The notes: a model not told the origin generated them from the letters alone. A stretch of 64,000 nt of DNA from Calamus simplicifolius (GCA_900491605.1 UESW01004252.1:42370-106369); one strand, 5' to 3'. Positions 44,280 through 55,640 are shown, counted from the stretch's first letter. Made by a program: numbers and translations.

Positions 44280-45531
44280 TGCAAGTTAAGGCCGAACCAT
44301 CATGGTTCGACCCCATCCTGAAGTATCTTAAAGAAGGGTCGCTCTCGGCCGATCGAAGAGAGGCTAGAAGGCTAAAGCTGCAAGCCACCCACTATGTGTT
44401 GATCGACGATCAGCTCTACAAGCAGTCCTTCTCTATGCCGTTGCTCAGATGCCTTGCCCATCTAAAGCTGACTATGCCCTTCAAGAGGTACACGAGGGGA
44501 TCTGCGGCAACCATCTGGGGAGCCGGTCCTTATGCCACAAGGTGCTATGTCAAGGTTACTATTGGCCAACCATGCAAAAGGATGATGATGACCTTGTCGA
44601 GCTTGTGACCCATGCCAAAGGCACTCCAGTAGTCAGAGGCTCCCCTCCGCCAGCCTGGTCCCCATTTCCTCTGCTTGGCCCTTTGCCAAGTGGGGAATGG
44701 ACATTCTCGGCCCGTTTCCACTCACCACGGGGCAGCGGAAGTTTCTATTTGTCACCATCGATTACTTCACCAAATGGGTCGAGGCAAAAGCGGTTGCTCA
44801 AATAACTGAGGCTCGGGCCAGGGACTTCGTGTGGAGATCCATCATCTGCCGCTTCGGCCTCCACATACCATCATTACTAACAACGGCAAACAATTCGACA
44901 ATTCAAAGTTTCGTCAGTTCTGCGAGGAGCATGGGATCAATCACCGACTTACCTCGGTCGGGCATCCACAGGCTAACGGAGTAGCCGAAGTAACCAACCG
45001 AACCTTACTTCAAGGGATCAAAGCTCGGCTCTCCAGAGCTCGAGGCAGATGGGCGGACGAGTTACACCATGTCCTATGGGCCTACCGATCACCCCGAGAG
45101 TGCCCACAGGCAAGACCCCATTTCGAATGGCCTTCGGCATAGAGGCCGTCATCCCTGTGGAGATAGGACTCTCTTCCCTGCGAGTGAAAAGCTACTCGAA
45201 GGAAGCCAGTGACGAGCAGCTCCGTGCCAACCTCGACCTGGTAGAGGAGATCAGAGAAAAAGCTCAGATCAGGATAGCTGCCTACCAGCAGAGAGTGGCC
45301 CATTACCATGCCTCCAGAGTCAAAGGGAAAGCTTTCTTGCCTGGTGACCTTGTTCTCCGGAAAGCATCTGTCTCCAAACAGCTGGAACAAGGAAAGCTGG
45401 CTCCAAACTGGGAAGGCCCCTACCAAGTAGCAGAGGTCGTCGGACCCGGTACCTACAAGCTGCAAGATCTAAGCGGAAGATCCATCCCTCGGACGTGGAA
45501 TTCGGACAATCTCCGCAAGTATCATCAGTAG
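44280..45531 (+). pseudogene. Integrase of element C, catalytic Asp replaced
   Basis: H2C2 region with HEGICGNHLGSRSL near 44490-44530, then MDILGPFPL (44697, first Asp). The second block reads IITNNGKQFD where the family has TDNG: the codon at 44879-44881 is AAC in place of GAC. The third acidic residue is in GVAEVTNRTLL near 44990. The C-terminal domain FLPGDLVLRK, PNWEGPYQV, WNSDNLRKYHQ ends at the stop 45529-45531. Frameshifts lie near 44590, 44860 and 45095. No chromodomain. Confidence 0.9.
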
Positions 45532-45699
45532 GGTATGCCCTCTATAGGCTCACCTTCTTAAATTTTTGTTGGCATATTGTTTCATAGTTCATGGCATAAA
45601 TCACCACAAATTATATCACCCAAAAATTGTGAAGAGAAATAGATGCTGCTTACCAATCCTCGGCACGACCGAGTTATCTGTTTAAACAGAAAATCCCCG

Positions 45700-46240
45700 A
45701 ACCTAGGCTGGGCCGAGCAACAAATCTCCGAACCTCGGCTGGCTGAGCAACTAATCTCTGAACCTCGGCTGGGCCGAGCAACAAATCTTCGAACCTCGGC
45801 TGGATCGAGCAACAAATCTCCGAACCTCGGCTCGGCCGAGCAACTAATCTCCAAACCTCGGCTGGGCCGAGCAACAAATCTCCGAACCTCGGCTGGGCCG
45901 AGCAAATAATCTCCGAACCTCGGCTGGGCCGAGCAACAAATCTCCGAACCTCGGCTGGGCCGAGCAACTAATCTCCGAACCTCGACTGGGCCGAGTAACA
46001 AATCTCCGAACCTCGGCTGGGCCGAGCAACTAATCTCCGAACCTCGGCTGGGCCTAGCAAATAATCTCCGAACCTTGGCTGGGCCGACCAACAAATCTCG
46101 AACCTCGGCTAGGCCGAGCAACTAATCTCCGAACCTCGGCTGGGCCGAGCAACAAATCTCCAAACCTCGGTTGGGCCGAGCAAATAATCTCCAACCTCGG
46201 CTGGGCCGAGTAACTAATCTCTGAATCTCGGCCGGGTCGA
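45700..46240. repeat. 31-bp minisatellite of element C after integrase
   Basis: About 17 units with the phrase CTCCGAACCTCGGCTGGGCC and then GAGCAACAAAT. Each carries the six-base inverted repeat CTCGGC-TGG-GCCGAG, one of the most regular arrays here. Open frames on both strands are by-products. Confidence 0.93.
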
Positions 46241-46730
46241 GCGATGGATTCCAAAGCCCTGGCCAAAACCAGAGTGCATAAAGTCCCAGCTAAAATTGGA
46301 GTGCATAAGCCCTGGCGAAAACTGAAGCACGCAAACCTCAACAGAAACTGAAGGACTTCCGAACAGTCCCCAGAGCTTCAACCCGGTTTGAGGAATACAC
46401 GTCGTGCAATATCACCGGCGGGTATGAATTCCGTTCCTTTAGCAAACCCCTAAAGGCCTCGACAGGCCCTACACGACCGCCTAAGAACCCCAGAAAAAGT
46501 CGGGGAACCTCTCCTACTACTAAGTCCCCGGGCTAACCGGGCAACGTCCCTGCGCCTTACCGACTAAGAGCCTGTCTCATTATGCAAACAAGACCACAAT
46601 TTACCACGTAAGCCCACTGGACCGCCCAGGTCTCTCTTCGGCTCGAACAGGGACAAACGGTTTTTCCTTTGGACCAAGCAACGATCTCAGCAGGGAACAA
46701 AAGATTGCAGAAAAAAAAAGAACTTCACTC
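46241..46730. other. Spacer after the element C minisatellite
   Basis: GC-balanced sequence with weak repeats (AAAACTGAAG / AAACTGAAGG near 46320-46350) and no recognised gene. Confidence 0.5.
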
Positions 46731-46736
46731 TTTATT
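46731..46736 (-). terminator. Polyadenylation signal for the small antisense gene
   Basis: AATAAA on the minus strand, 57-62 bp after the stop of the 170-codon frame. Confidence 0.5.
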
Positions 46737-46792
46737 CATAGAGAAAGATACAAAAAGGAAAAGAAAAAGTGAAAAATGGCCTTCACAGGGGC

Positions 46793-47305
46793 CTACTGTC
46801 TCCCAGGAGCCACCGGGTCCTCCCCGCGCCAAGTCAGCTCGGCAACCTGCTGGCGGAGGGATGCGATCACCCTCTCCTGCCGGTTGATAACCCGGCGAAG
46901 AGCCTCAGCCTCCCTTGCTGAAATGGTGAGAAACTCTTCGACTGACTTCCTGCCTTGCGTTCCCAACGCGAATCGCAAAGGATACACAGGAAGCGTATAT
47001 GTGCGCTCTCCATAAGATCTCGGCGAACCTCCTGTGCGCTCTCCATACGATCTCCAAAACTCCTTTCTTGAGGATGAGCCACTCTCCGGCAGCTCCTTCA
47101 TCACCCCAGCTGTCCGGAGGGCGATGACTTGCAGAAGGAAAGCTCGGTCCTCCTGCTCTAAAGACAAAGTACTGACAGGGGGAATAAAGAGGCGTGAGGG
47201 CCAAACCCTCTCCTGACCGACAAGAATAAAGGACGACAACGAGGATTCGACGAACCCCCCCAGCTCGGGAGCAAACTCCCCTTTTTTCGTCGAAGGCACA
47301 ATCAT
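46793..47305 (-). CDS. Small antisense ORF in element C, 170 codons, unknown function
   Basis: An open frame on the strand opposite to gag-pol, starting at ATG 47305 (MIVPSTKKGEFAPELGGF) and ending at 46793. The C-terminal 60 residues look like a coiled coil (SAREAEALRRVINRQERVI, SLRQQVAEL). An internal direct repeat SYGERT occurs twice (near residues 106 and 116). An AATAAA follows. It is the only open, unbroken extra ORF among these elements. It could be an independent gene or a last exon of the larger antisense gene at 47818-50806. I recognise no domain. Confidence 0.5.
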   Translation of the reverse strand: MIVPSTKKGEFAPELGGFVESSLSSFILVGQERVWPSRLFIPPVSTLSLEQEDRAFLLQVIALRTAGVMKELPESGSSSRKEFWRSYGERTGGSPRSYGERTYTLPVYPLRFALGTQGRKSVEEFLTISAREAEALRRVINRQERVIASLRQQVAELTWRGEDPVAPGRQ

Positions 47306-47384
47306 GACTTCACCACTGATAAGATGGTCTACCCTGGTCCTAGCCAGGAAGCTTCTATGATTCCTGGTCCCCTCTAGTCAAGTC

Positions 47385-47545
47385 ATTTCATCCCTCAGCC
47401 CTGGCCGAGCCATTCATCCCTCGGCCCTAGCCGAGCTATTTCCTTTCTCGGCCCTAGTCAAGCTATCGCATCCCTCGGCCCTAACCGAATCATTGCGTCA
47501 TTCGGCTTAAGCCGAATTGAATCATCTCTCAACCCCCTCTTGTAC
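47385..47545. repeat. Short degenerate array with CTCGGC-GCCGAG inverted repeats
   Basis: Units of about 30 bp such as CATCCCTCGGCCCTAGCCGA. They include CTCGGC-CCTA-GCCGAG (partly degenerate in most units) and the perfect palindrome ATTCGGCTTAAGCCGAAT near 47499-47516. Confidence 0.75.
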
Positions 47546-47738
47546 CAAACTGTGTTGTCGCTCGGCTCCTTCGTTGGGGCTATCCCTATGCCTTGGCCTC
47601 GGCCAAGATGCTCCCTCCAATTCGAGCCAGGAAACCAACCAAGCAGCGCAAGTAAGCCATAGGTTGCTCACGGTTGGGATAAAAATTTGAGACGAGAAAT
47701 TATCCAAGAAAGGCAAACAAATGAAAACAACTGACCCG

Positions 47739-47744
47739 TTTATT
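47739..47744 (-). terminator. Polyadenylation signal for the large antisense gene
   Basis: AATAAA on the minus strand, 74-79 bp after the last exon's stop. Confidence 0.5.
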
Positions 47745-48264
47745 GATTTCTGGTTGAACTACAAAAGAAAAGAAATAGAAAATACATATGGGGGCCCCAA
47801 GGGGTCAAGACTTGGGATCAGACCCGGTGTCCCCTGCGGCAGCATAGCGGGTGCATCACTTGGCTCCCCCTTTTTGGCAGTGTCCATCGAGATACCTCGA
47901 CAGCAGCATCGACGCCCAGAACAGCCTCGAGATCGACGTCAGAAATCTCCTCGTATTCATCTTCCTTGGCCCCCGGGGTGCGTGCCTTGTGATATTTGGC
48001 TTTCAGACAAGACAAGTCCAGGTCAATAAGCTTGAGTGATCTTGGCCCGCGCCTCCTCTTCGCCGAATCGGAATGCATCGCGCAGGCCATCCTGCGTTCC
48101 TCGGCAAATTGGGTAGAGTTCTTATACTCCTCCACCGCTGAAGAAGCCCGCGCGTTCGCCTCGGCCAATTGCTTCTCCAATTCGGAAATCCTTCGGAGCC
48201 TCGAGGCCGCCTCCTCTCCGAAGGCCTTCAACCGCCCCTGAAACTCCTGGCTCATTTTGTTCAC

Positions 48265-48332
48265 CTGCAGACGAAAAGCCAAGTAAGGCAGAAGTCGAAA
48301 AACCAAAACGAATAAAACAGATAACACCCTAC
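48265..48332 (-). other. Predicted intron of the element C antisense gene
   Basis: 68 bp, GTAGGGTGTTATC to TTTTCGTCTGCAG, T-rich. It joins QLDRWDEQ to VNKMSQEFQGRL. Confidence 0.75.
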
Positions 48333-48985
48333 CTGCTCGTCCCACCGATCTAGTTGATCGCCCAGCACTTGAACCTTATTGAGAGCCCTCGATTTAGCCG
48401 ATTGATTTTGGCGAAGGCTCTTTTTGAGTTCATCCACCCAGGACTGAGTGTCTCCAATCTCTTGACGGGCATAGTTGAGCTCGTCAGAGAGTCGAGCAGC
48501 TCGTTTGTCTGACCACTTTAGCCGATCCTTCATGTCGGTGAGCTCCTTATTCAGACGGGCGAGTTGGTCCTGCTGCCACCGACACTTGTGCTCCTCCTCC
48601 TCGAGCCTCCTGCTCCAGTTGCCCATATCTTCGGCGTGGCTGGCTTTCAACTAGTCCCATCTCTTGTCGAAAAACCGCTGCAGGGAATTGACCTTACCCT
48701 CGTGCTCCGCTTTGATCTGAGATAGCTCCAGCTGACCTTCTCGGATTGCTCGCGGAAACCTTGGAGCTCGTTGACCTGCATTGCGAGCTGAGAGGCTCTT
48801 TCTCTCTCAGCTGCAAGAACCCTGTGAGCCTCCTCGAGCTCCCTCTTGCGGACCGCCAAGGCCCGGGAAAGTTTAACTGTAGAGTCCACCCTCTCCTTGA
48901 GGTGATTGACCTCTTTACGGGCCCGAGCCCAAGCTTCAACGACCAGATGCAAACACCATTTCAGCGCCCTCATGATCAGGACATT

Positions 48986-49062
48986 CTACGAAAAGGATTG
49001 CACATATGAGGAACACAGTCGAACTAACTGACTAAAAACCCTACTTCGGTGTGATGACTTAC
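48986..49062 (-). other. Predicted intron of the element C antisense gene
   Basis: 77 bp, GTAAGTCATC to CCTTTTCGTAG. LTRIATDYALG lies upstream and VLIMRALKWCLHLV downstream. Confidence 0.7.
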
Positions 49063-50082
49063 CCGAGAGCATAATCCGTAGCAATCCTCGTAAGGGCAAG
49101 GTCATCAATCCCGGTAAGAAGAAAAGCCTCGTTCGGCACTCCAGTGTGCCTAAAGGCCATCTCGACAAGATCCTCCGGATCGTTCCCTCCTGCCGAAGAA
49201 CTCTCCCCCTTGGAACGCGGACCGCATCAAAGCGGAGAGCATAGCACTCACCTCCGGATCGCATGAGTGGAAATCTACGCTCAGGGAGCCCGCGGCCCCT
49301 GAGGCCCCCGTTCGGCCAACCTCCTCCACCAGAGCCCTCATTTGAGAGGCCTCGGGCATTTCGGCTCCGGCAAGGGAAGCTCCGCCCGAACGTCCCCTTC
49401 GCTCGACGGCTCCCCTCCTTTTCCTTCTTCTTCCTCCTCTTCTGCTTCCTCGGACATTTCTCTGCTCCCGGCAGACTCTTTTTGAACTTCGGTTTCCCTC
49501 GAGGCCTCTGTGCCTCGGCGAAGGCCCCTCACTGGAAGACCCGTGAAGTTCGGTCGCTGGTTCGGCAGGTTCGGCTACTCCTTCATCCCCCGCTGGCTCT
49601 CCCACCAGCATCTTAGGCTGAACCTCAGTAGCTGTAGCCGCTTCCCTCACCTCGATCGAGGCGGGGGCCTCTTCCGCCTCCACCTGCGACCTCTCCGGCC
49701 ACCGGCCCCAGTGAGGGAGACCGAGCTGCCCGGCCACGGGGGTCTCCAAGTGAACCGACGTCGTTTCCTCGCCATCGTCAAACAAAACAACAACAGGTGG
49801 GAGGAAATTTTAGCAACTTCCTCCGAAACCCCTGCGATATCTTGGTCTTCCCCCCCTGACAGACCTTCCTCCGGCACCAAAAGACCATGCGCCACCGGAG
49901 CTTCGACACTTCCAGCCCGCGCGACGAGGAGCGCCGATCATCACCATCTCTCCTGATCCCCCTAGGGTGGGAGCCGGAAGGGCGAGACCTCTTCTCAGCC
50001 CTATGCTTGCTACTGGAGCCAGATCTCCTGCGACGCTTTCCCAGCTCCTCCCTCATCTGATCTACGAACGCCGATCTTTCAG

Positions 50083-50170
50083 CTGTAGGAGCAATACGAC
50101 TCGCCCGTTAGCTCACACAAAAATCAAAGTTGAAATCACATTAAGCTATTGGCTACAATGTGATACTCAC
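50083..50170 (-). other. Predicted intron of the element C antisense gene
   Basis: 88 bp, GTGAGTATCAC to TGCTCCTACAG in minus-strand sense, T-rich inside. Confidence 0.7.
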
Positions 50171-51200
50171 CGCGAGGATCAACAGGACTCAATCGGCCGC
50201 GAAGAGAGCATCCTTCGATAGAAGGGCGCTGGCCAGAAGCACTCAACTGCCGCGTAGCATGATCAGATCCCTTTTCTCCTGCTTGGATAACTCCGATGTG
50301 CTTCTGGATCTTTTACATACCGTCCCACACCCGAGGGAAGTCCGAGCCAATGTTCCCTTCGACTATAAAGAATCGCGACTTCCATTCCTTTATCGACGAT
50401 GGGTTGTCCAAAATCATCTTGAAAGACCTCCGGGACCGATGTAAGGCCACTCTGAGGCCCTCCCGGAGACCAGATTGTAGCACACCCTGAACATCGGAAG
50501 GGTCGCGGTCACCCCAACACGGCTGCACAACAAGATGAACCCGATGAGGTTGCGCCAGCTGTTGGGAGCCACCATGGTGAAGCATATATTGTAGAACCTC
50601 ATCACCTCCCACACCAGCGGTGAAGAGGAAACCTGAGGCCTGCCCTCAAACTTTCCTCGTAGCAGAATGCTCCGTCCCTAATCCGGATGTCACCTTGTCA
50701 TCAGCCGTCGGGAGCAACAAGGTAACATCCGGGAATCTTGTACAGGCGGCGTATCCGTTCCAGATCGCCAGGGTCACCTCGAGGCCTGATCACTTGGACT
50801 CACCATGTTTTCGATCGAAAGAGACGCTGAGCAAGGTCGCTAAGAAAATGGAGAGACGAAGTTCTCTAAGGGAGAGCGAAAGAGCGCTACAAATAGGGAT
50901 GGCGCCGCTACGACTCCGTTTTTCCCAAAAAAACCGTCTCAGGGAGAAGACGAGGCGTCTCAACCAAGACGTCCAGAACCGCCGCTGCAGGCACTGTGAA
51001 GATCGGGATTTCCTACGTGGCGCTTCCCCAATCGTTGCCTTCGCTCCTAAGAAACGATGGAGCCGCCTCGAGAAGGCAGAATGACCACGCAGCATTAATT
51101 AGGGCATCATTGCATGGGCTATCAAATACAGATCCCTCCGTTCGGATTGCGCCACCTAAGTCTATACTCCCTATGCCCGAACCTATGCTTCGAACTAGGG

Positions 51201-51213
51201 AGTGGGGGGCATG
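51201..51213 (+). other. Polypurine tract of element C
   Basis: AGTGGGGGGCATG directly before the 3' LTR start TGTTGAGGG. Fragment D has the same tract on the other strand (57335-57352). Confidence 0.85.
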
Positions 51214-52433
51214 TGTTGAGGGATAAAGTTGCCATTGCGTTGATAACCGTGTGAATGGGCTAAGATCAGCCCCAGCCCCCACTTGCCATGCTGCGCCTAC
51301 GAAGAACGAGCTAGCTAGTATGATCCGGCGGATCGAGCGGCTCGGTTTCCCCGGGCCATCCATAGCTCGGTTCCCCCGAGCAACCCATAGCTCGGTTTCC
51401 CCGAGCAACCCATAGCTCGACCTCCCGAGCAATCCATAGCTCGGCTTCCCCGAGCAACCCCTAGCTCGGTTTCCCCGGGCCATCCATAGCTCGGCTTCCC
51501 CGAGCAACCCCTAGCTCGGTTTCCTCGGGCCATCCATAGCTCGGTTCCCCCGAGCAACCCATAGCTCAACCTCCCCGAGAAATCCATAGCTCGGCTTCCC
51601 GAGCAACCATAGCTCGGCTTCCCCGAGCAACCCATAGCTCGGTTCCCCCGAGCAACCCATAGCTCGGCTTCCCCGAGCAACCCATAGCTCGACCTCCCGA
51701 GCAATCCATAGCTCGGCCTCCCCGAGCAACCCATAGCTCGGCTCCCCCGAGCAACCCATGGCTCGGTCCCCCCGAGCAACCCGTAGCTCGGCTTCCCCAA
51801 GCAATCCTTAGCTCGACATGCACCTCCGCGGAACCTGGTGCGGGAGAGCCCAAGTCTAGTGTAACAGGATCTCAAATGAAGAATCATATCGAGGAGTGGC
51901 CTAGGATCTGCAATGATGGTCTAGGACCTACGCAGTCATTGGATCTCAGGCCATTAGAGAGCTCTCCCAGCCGTCGATCCTTCAACGAACAAGATACGGA
52001 TCCCACCGGCCTACAACGGCCTAATTCGAATCATCTCCGTATCCCAACAACCTTCGAACCTTCCAGAAGGCGCTCAAGATGCAGGTGACTGCCTATAAAT
52101 AAGACGCTCCCAGATTCTCTCAGGTACGCGTACAAGCTCCCGTACACAGCTCTTGGCTCACTCTCTCTCACTCTCTCTCTTTCACTACATCTCTCCGCTG
52201 TCGGTGCTCCGCACGAGTTCCCGATTGGCCGCCCCTGGAGGGACTCCCCAGAGAGATCCTTCTCCTTATTTCTGCTAATCGCCGATCCCCACTGACTTAA
52301 GCATCGAGGGTCTTCCGCGGAGGGCCACCCCCAACGCCTCTCGCATGAGGACTTCTTTGTAGGTTTGCCCAGGAGGAAGCCCGATCAGGAGACCGATCGC
52401 GCCTGAGTCGGAGGACAGATCCCGGCGGCAACA
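51214..52433 (+). repeat. 3' LTR of element C
   Basis: 1220 bp, TGTTGAGGGA to GGCGGCAACA. It is 75 bp longer than the 5' LTR, which equals three 25-bp minisatellite units (array at 51345-51815). TATA at 52094-52101, U5 block at 52296-52312. Confidence 0.95.
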
Positions 52434-52438
52434 GACAT
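52434..52438. repeat. Target-site duplication of element C, right (GACAT)
   Basis: Exact match to 38936-38940. Confidence 0.92.
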
Positions 52439-53400
52439 GTTGGCTTCCAGCTCAAGTGTTGCTTTCAGAGATTTGGAGAATCATGCTATCTTAATCTTCC
52501 ATATAATTATATAATCATATTTGTTGCAATGGATTGCACTCAGAGGGCTTGTCGGTGGTTTTTTTTTTTTTTTTTTTGATGCTTATGTGGTTATTTACTC
52601 TGGATGGTGGTAAGTTTTTCCGTTTTCTTATCTGTCTTACATTTTCATTTATGCATGCATATTTCTTTCCAACATGAATTTGTTGGAAAAAGATTAGGTG
52701 GTCTTGGTTATGCATTCACATTCTTTCAGCTACTAATGATAGGTAAATGCCTTAACAACCTAAGTTTTAAGTGATGTGGTCTGTTGTTTTCATCTTTTTC
52801 TCCTTCGTATTAAATAAGCAGGAAGGTATGGTATTAGTTTAATCTTGATGTCATATTATTAAAATTTATAAATTATATGACTGAATATAAATTGGTTTGG
52901 CCACTTTAGTGACTAACTAACTAATTTAATCTTAATGTCATATACAACAATACTAATATCAAAAATTTCATAAATTATATGACTGAATATAAATTAGTTT
53001 GGCCACTTTGGTGACTAACTAACTAATTTATCTTAATGTTATATAACTAAACAATAATACTAGTATTGTTAAAATCTAACATTCAATTTCGATAATGACA
53101 AATATAGTTAACATTGCTGCATGCATTAGCCGACATCAACCATCATAGATTATCAATCTGCTTCAACTTATAAATATTAGTTTTGCATACATACTAGTAT
53201 AACACAATGATCTTATCGATGCATGCCATTAATTCGTAACACTATCAGTCGGGGTTCTTCTGGCGATGAACCTTTTCATGGAATAGATTAATGGCCAATA
53301 ATACAATCAATTATAACTTTAAAAGATTAAATATTTATCGTCAATTTATTTTGATGAAAACTTAATCAATCATAATATATGAAAATTATTTATTTTAGAA
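52439..53400. other. AT-rich spacer with a ~90-100 bp duplication
   Basis: Continues the flank interrupted by element C. A T run lies at 52559-52577. 52840-53045 contains two diverged copies of a unit with ATTATATGACTGAATATAAA and TTGGCCACTTT.GTGACTAAC. No gene is seen. Confidence 0.6.
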
Positions 53401-53416
53401 CCTTGCTCTGATACCA
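53401..53416 (-). other. Copia-type primer-binding site (initiator tRNA-Met)
   Basis: Minus-strand TGGTATCAGAGCAAGG matches the common primer site complementary to initiator methionine tRNA. It is followed on the plus strand by CT and then TGTTAGCAATATAGG, which would be the end of an LTR. No gag or pol is readable to its left. Confidence 0.65.
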
Positions 53417-53418
53417 CT

Positions 53419-54040
53419 TGTTAGCAATATAGGATCTTCAATAAATAATTTGTTACATAAAATTACATATAAAAATACTTACCTGATGCGAAATTCATCA
53501 TAATAGTATTTACCTGATGCGGAGTTCATCATGATAATACGTAGACTTGAGACTTGAATCTGGTTAGATTTTGATAACCTCTTCAGATTTTGATAGCCTC
53601 TTCTATAAAATAACTAGTTTCTCTTTCTTAACCTCATTCCTTTAATAGCAGATAATGATGGATTCTTGCTAACTTCTTCAAGCAGGACTAATTATTTATA
53701 TATATAACATTCAATTGGTATTTTCATCAACACTAATTAATGACTTTAATTTCTAGGCTTAATTTTAATGGCTTAAACTTTCGACCATTAACATCCGATT
53801 CGGTAGTCCTTCATCTTCCGCACATTCAGAAGAAACAATAGTGGCCCTTCACCTTTTGTATACTAGACTAGATCTAAAAAAGAGTGACTCTTCCTTTGTA
53901 ACAATCTTGCATTAAAGGGCTAATCTAACACGTCCAACCCTATGACACTCCCAATTCCCTACACGAATGTTTGGTTACGACTGATGCTTTCCCTCGTCTA
54001 TGACTTTGTTTTTGTTGTACCTGTACATTTAAAACAAACA
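53419..54040 (-). repeat. Probable relic LTR next to the copia-type primer site
   Basis: Begins TGTTAGCAAT two bases from the primer site. The right end is not defined. No second copy is seen in the window, so this is a decayed or miniature element. Confidence 0.4.
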
Positions 54041-54966
54041 AAAAAAATCATTCTTTAGATCTGCTTGCACGAACAATATCAAATTCTAAATAAAAATGGA
54101 AAGCGAGTACAAACCGCTTATATTTTATTGATGCAATCTTAATATCTATACAAACCAGCAAGAAGCCTCCAAACATCCCAATAATATCTAGGATCAAATA
54201 TGACAAACTTAGAAACCACAAAATAAAAGCCAAGCAAAACAGTGTTACTAGAGACTCAAATCTTATAAAACAGAAATGAAGAAAATACAAATAGGAATTC
54301 ACTAGCACTCAACTTTACTCATTAACCAACAAGTTTACAATTAAGGATGGTAAAATTAAACATGGCATAGGAACATGATTTGTACCCAATATGAAATAAA
54401 TAAGTTCAGATTATCTTAACTGGGTTCATATTATAAAGATGTCAACACAATCATGATACAAAATAATCCAATCATATCATAAGTTGACTTGCCAACTTAA
54501 AAATGATTAGTTTAGAACTTATTTAGTTAATGGCATATTAAGCATATTGTATTAAGCAGATCGAATCATGTCTATTCATATCGAGCGAGTCATATTATGT
54601 CATCTTAAATTAATACAATTTATTTATTAAATAGATTATATATATCATACGTAATAATCATCATGTTCATATTTGGATTTTAACATTATTAATTAATATT
54701 GTATCATATTCGTGTCAATACATATACTGTTATACCTTAACTTCAATATGATATGAATACGATACAGAAATACAAATTACCACCTCTACTTGCATCATTA
54801 GTCATGTAATTCTTTCTTTGATATATAATTGTAATTTTACTTAGAAAAAAAAAAATAATTAATAGAAGAGGAAAATTGGTTGTCTTTGAATGACCCCTAT
54901 TGTCACGAGCTAAATACAATACAATCACAAAATTTATGACTATAACTCTAAGAATTATACAAAGGT

Positions 54967-55023
<57 letters not shown>

Positions 55024-55640
55024 CATGTCAACACGATTTCAACATGAAATAATCATATTGTGTTATGAGTTGATCTATCAATCCAAAAGTATTTCATTAA
55101 GGACTCATATTTAATTAATAACATATTAAATTAGTCATATTAAATAAATTAAATTATATCATTCATATTAGAAAATTATATCATATTAATTAAATATTTA
55201 TTTATTATTAAATTATATTATATTATATTATATGTATGATAATTATGTTATATTTATATTTAAATTTTAATATAATTAATTAATTATATCATATCAGTGC
55301 TAATACATATATTATAACATCTTGGCACCAACATGAAAACATACATTAGTGTTTTTATTGTGGACTGTTTTTATTTCTCATCTCTTTCTTTGTTTAAGTT
55401 TTTTTTCTTATATTTTTTCTATTTAGTTATGATCACTTCAAAATTTTCTCTATAATATTCATCGATTGTTAATTCTATCAATCTATATTTAGCGTTTTAT
55501 GTATGTTTGTTGTCATTTAACCCAACTAAAGGCACGTGCCAGATGGGAGCAGCTGAGGCCTGTGAGTTACGTAGTGAGCAAAGCCGCAAGTTCACGTGGG
55601 GTTGGGCTTGCTCGGCAAATTCACGGTGGCGGTAGCTAAA
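54041..55640. other. AT-rich spacer, no gene seen
   Basis: Contains the microsatellite at 54967-55019 and diverged AT-rich repeats (CATATTA / ATTATAT). No credible open frame. A CACGTG at 55531-55536 and CACGTGG near 55594 are promoter-type words, but no gene follows. Confidence 0.5.
54967..55019. repeat. (TC)n(TA)n microsatellite
   Basis: About nine TC units followed by about seventeen TA units. Confidence 0.95.

Larger units (their letters stand above)
47818..50806 (-). pseudogene. Spliced antisense gene in element C: PF04195-like domain plus coiled coil
   Basis: Minus strand, from ATG 50806 (MVSPSDQASR, then a stop). Exon 1 holds EVMRFYNICFTMVAPNSWR, LIGFILLCSR, MFRVCYNLVSG and SSIKEWKSRFFIVEGNIG, the PF04195-like pattern, close to fragment D. 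Introns with good borders are 50170-50083 (GTGAGTAT to CTCCTACAG), 49062-48986 (GTAAGTCA to TTTCGTAG) and 48332-48265 (GTAGGGTG to GTCTGCAG). Exon 2 is Arg/Ser- and Glu-rich and ends FRHTGVPNEAFLLTGIDD. Exons 3 and 4 form a long coiled coil (RRLEEEEHKCRWQQDQLAR, ISELEKQLAEANARASSA) and end near DVDLEAVLGVDAAVEVS. Frameshifts in exons 1 and 2 make this copy a pseudogene. Function is unknown. Confidence 0.78.
38941..52433 (+). mobile_element. Element C: complete Tat-type Ty3/gypsy retrotransposon, 13.5 kb
   Basis: LTRs at 38941-40085 and 51214-52433, target duplication GACAT, primer-binding site at 40088, polypurine tract at 51201-51213. Plus-strand order: gag, knuckle, protease, reverse transcriptase, RNase H, second RNase H, integrase, 31-bp minisatellite. 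Two antisense genes (46793-47305 and 47818-50806) lie before the 3' LTR. Several frameshifts break gag-pol and the second catalytic aspartate of integrase is Asn. It lies 0.56 kb downstream of the exonuclease gene in the same direction. Confidence 0.96.

Noticed and set aside
50279..50320. 42-bp intron (GTATGTAA to AAGCAG) in the element C antisense gene
   Set aside because: Too short for a plant intron. The 88-bp intron at 50083-50170 explains the region better.
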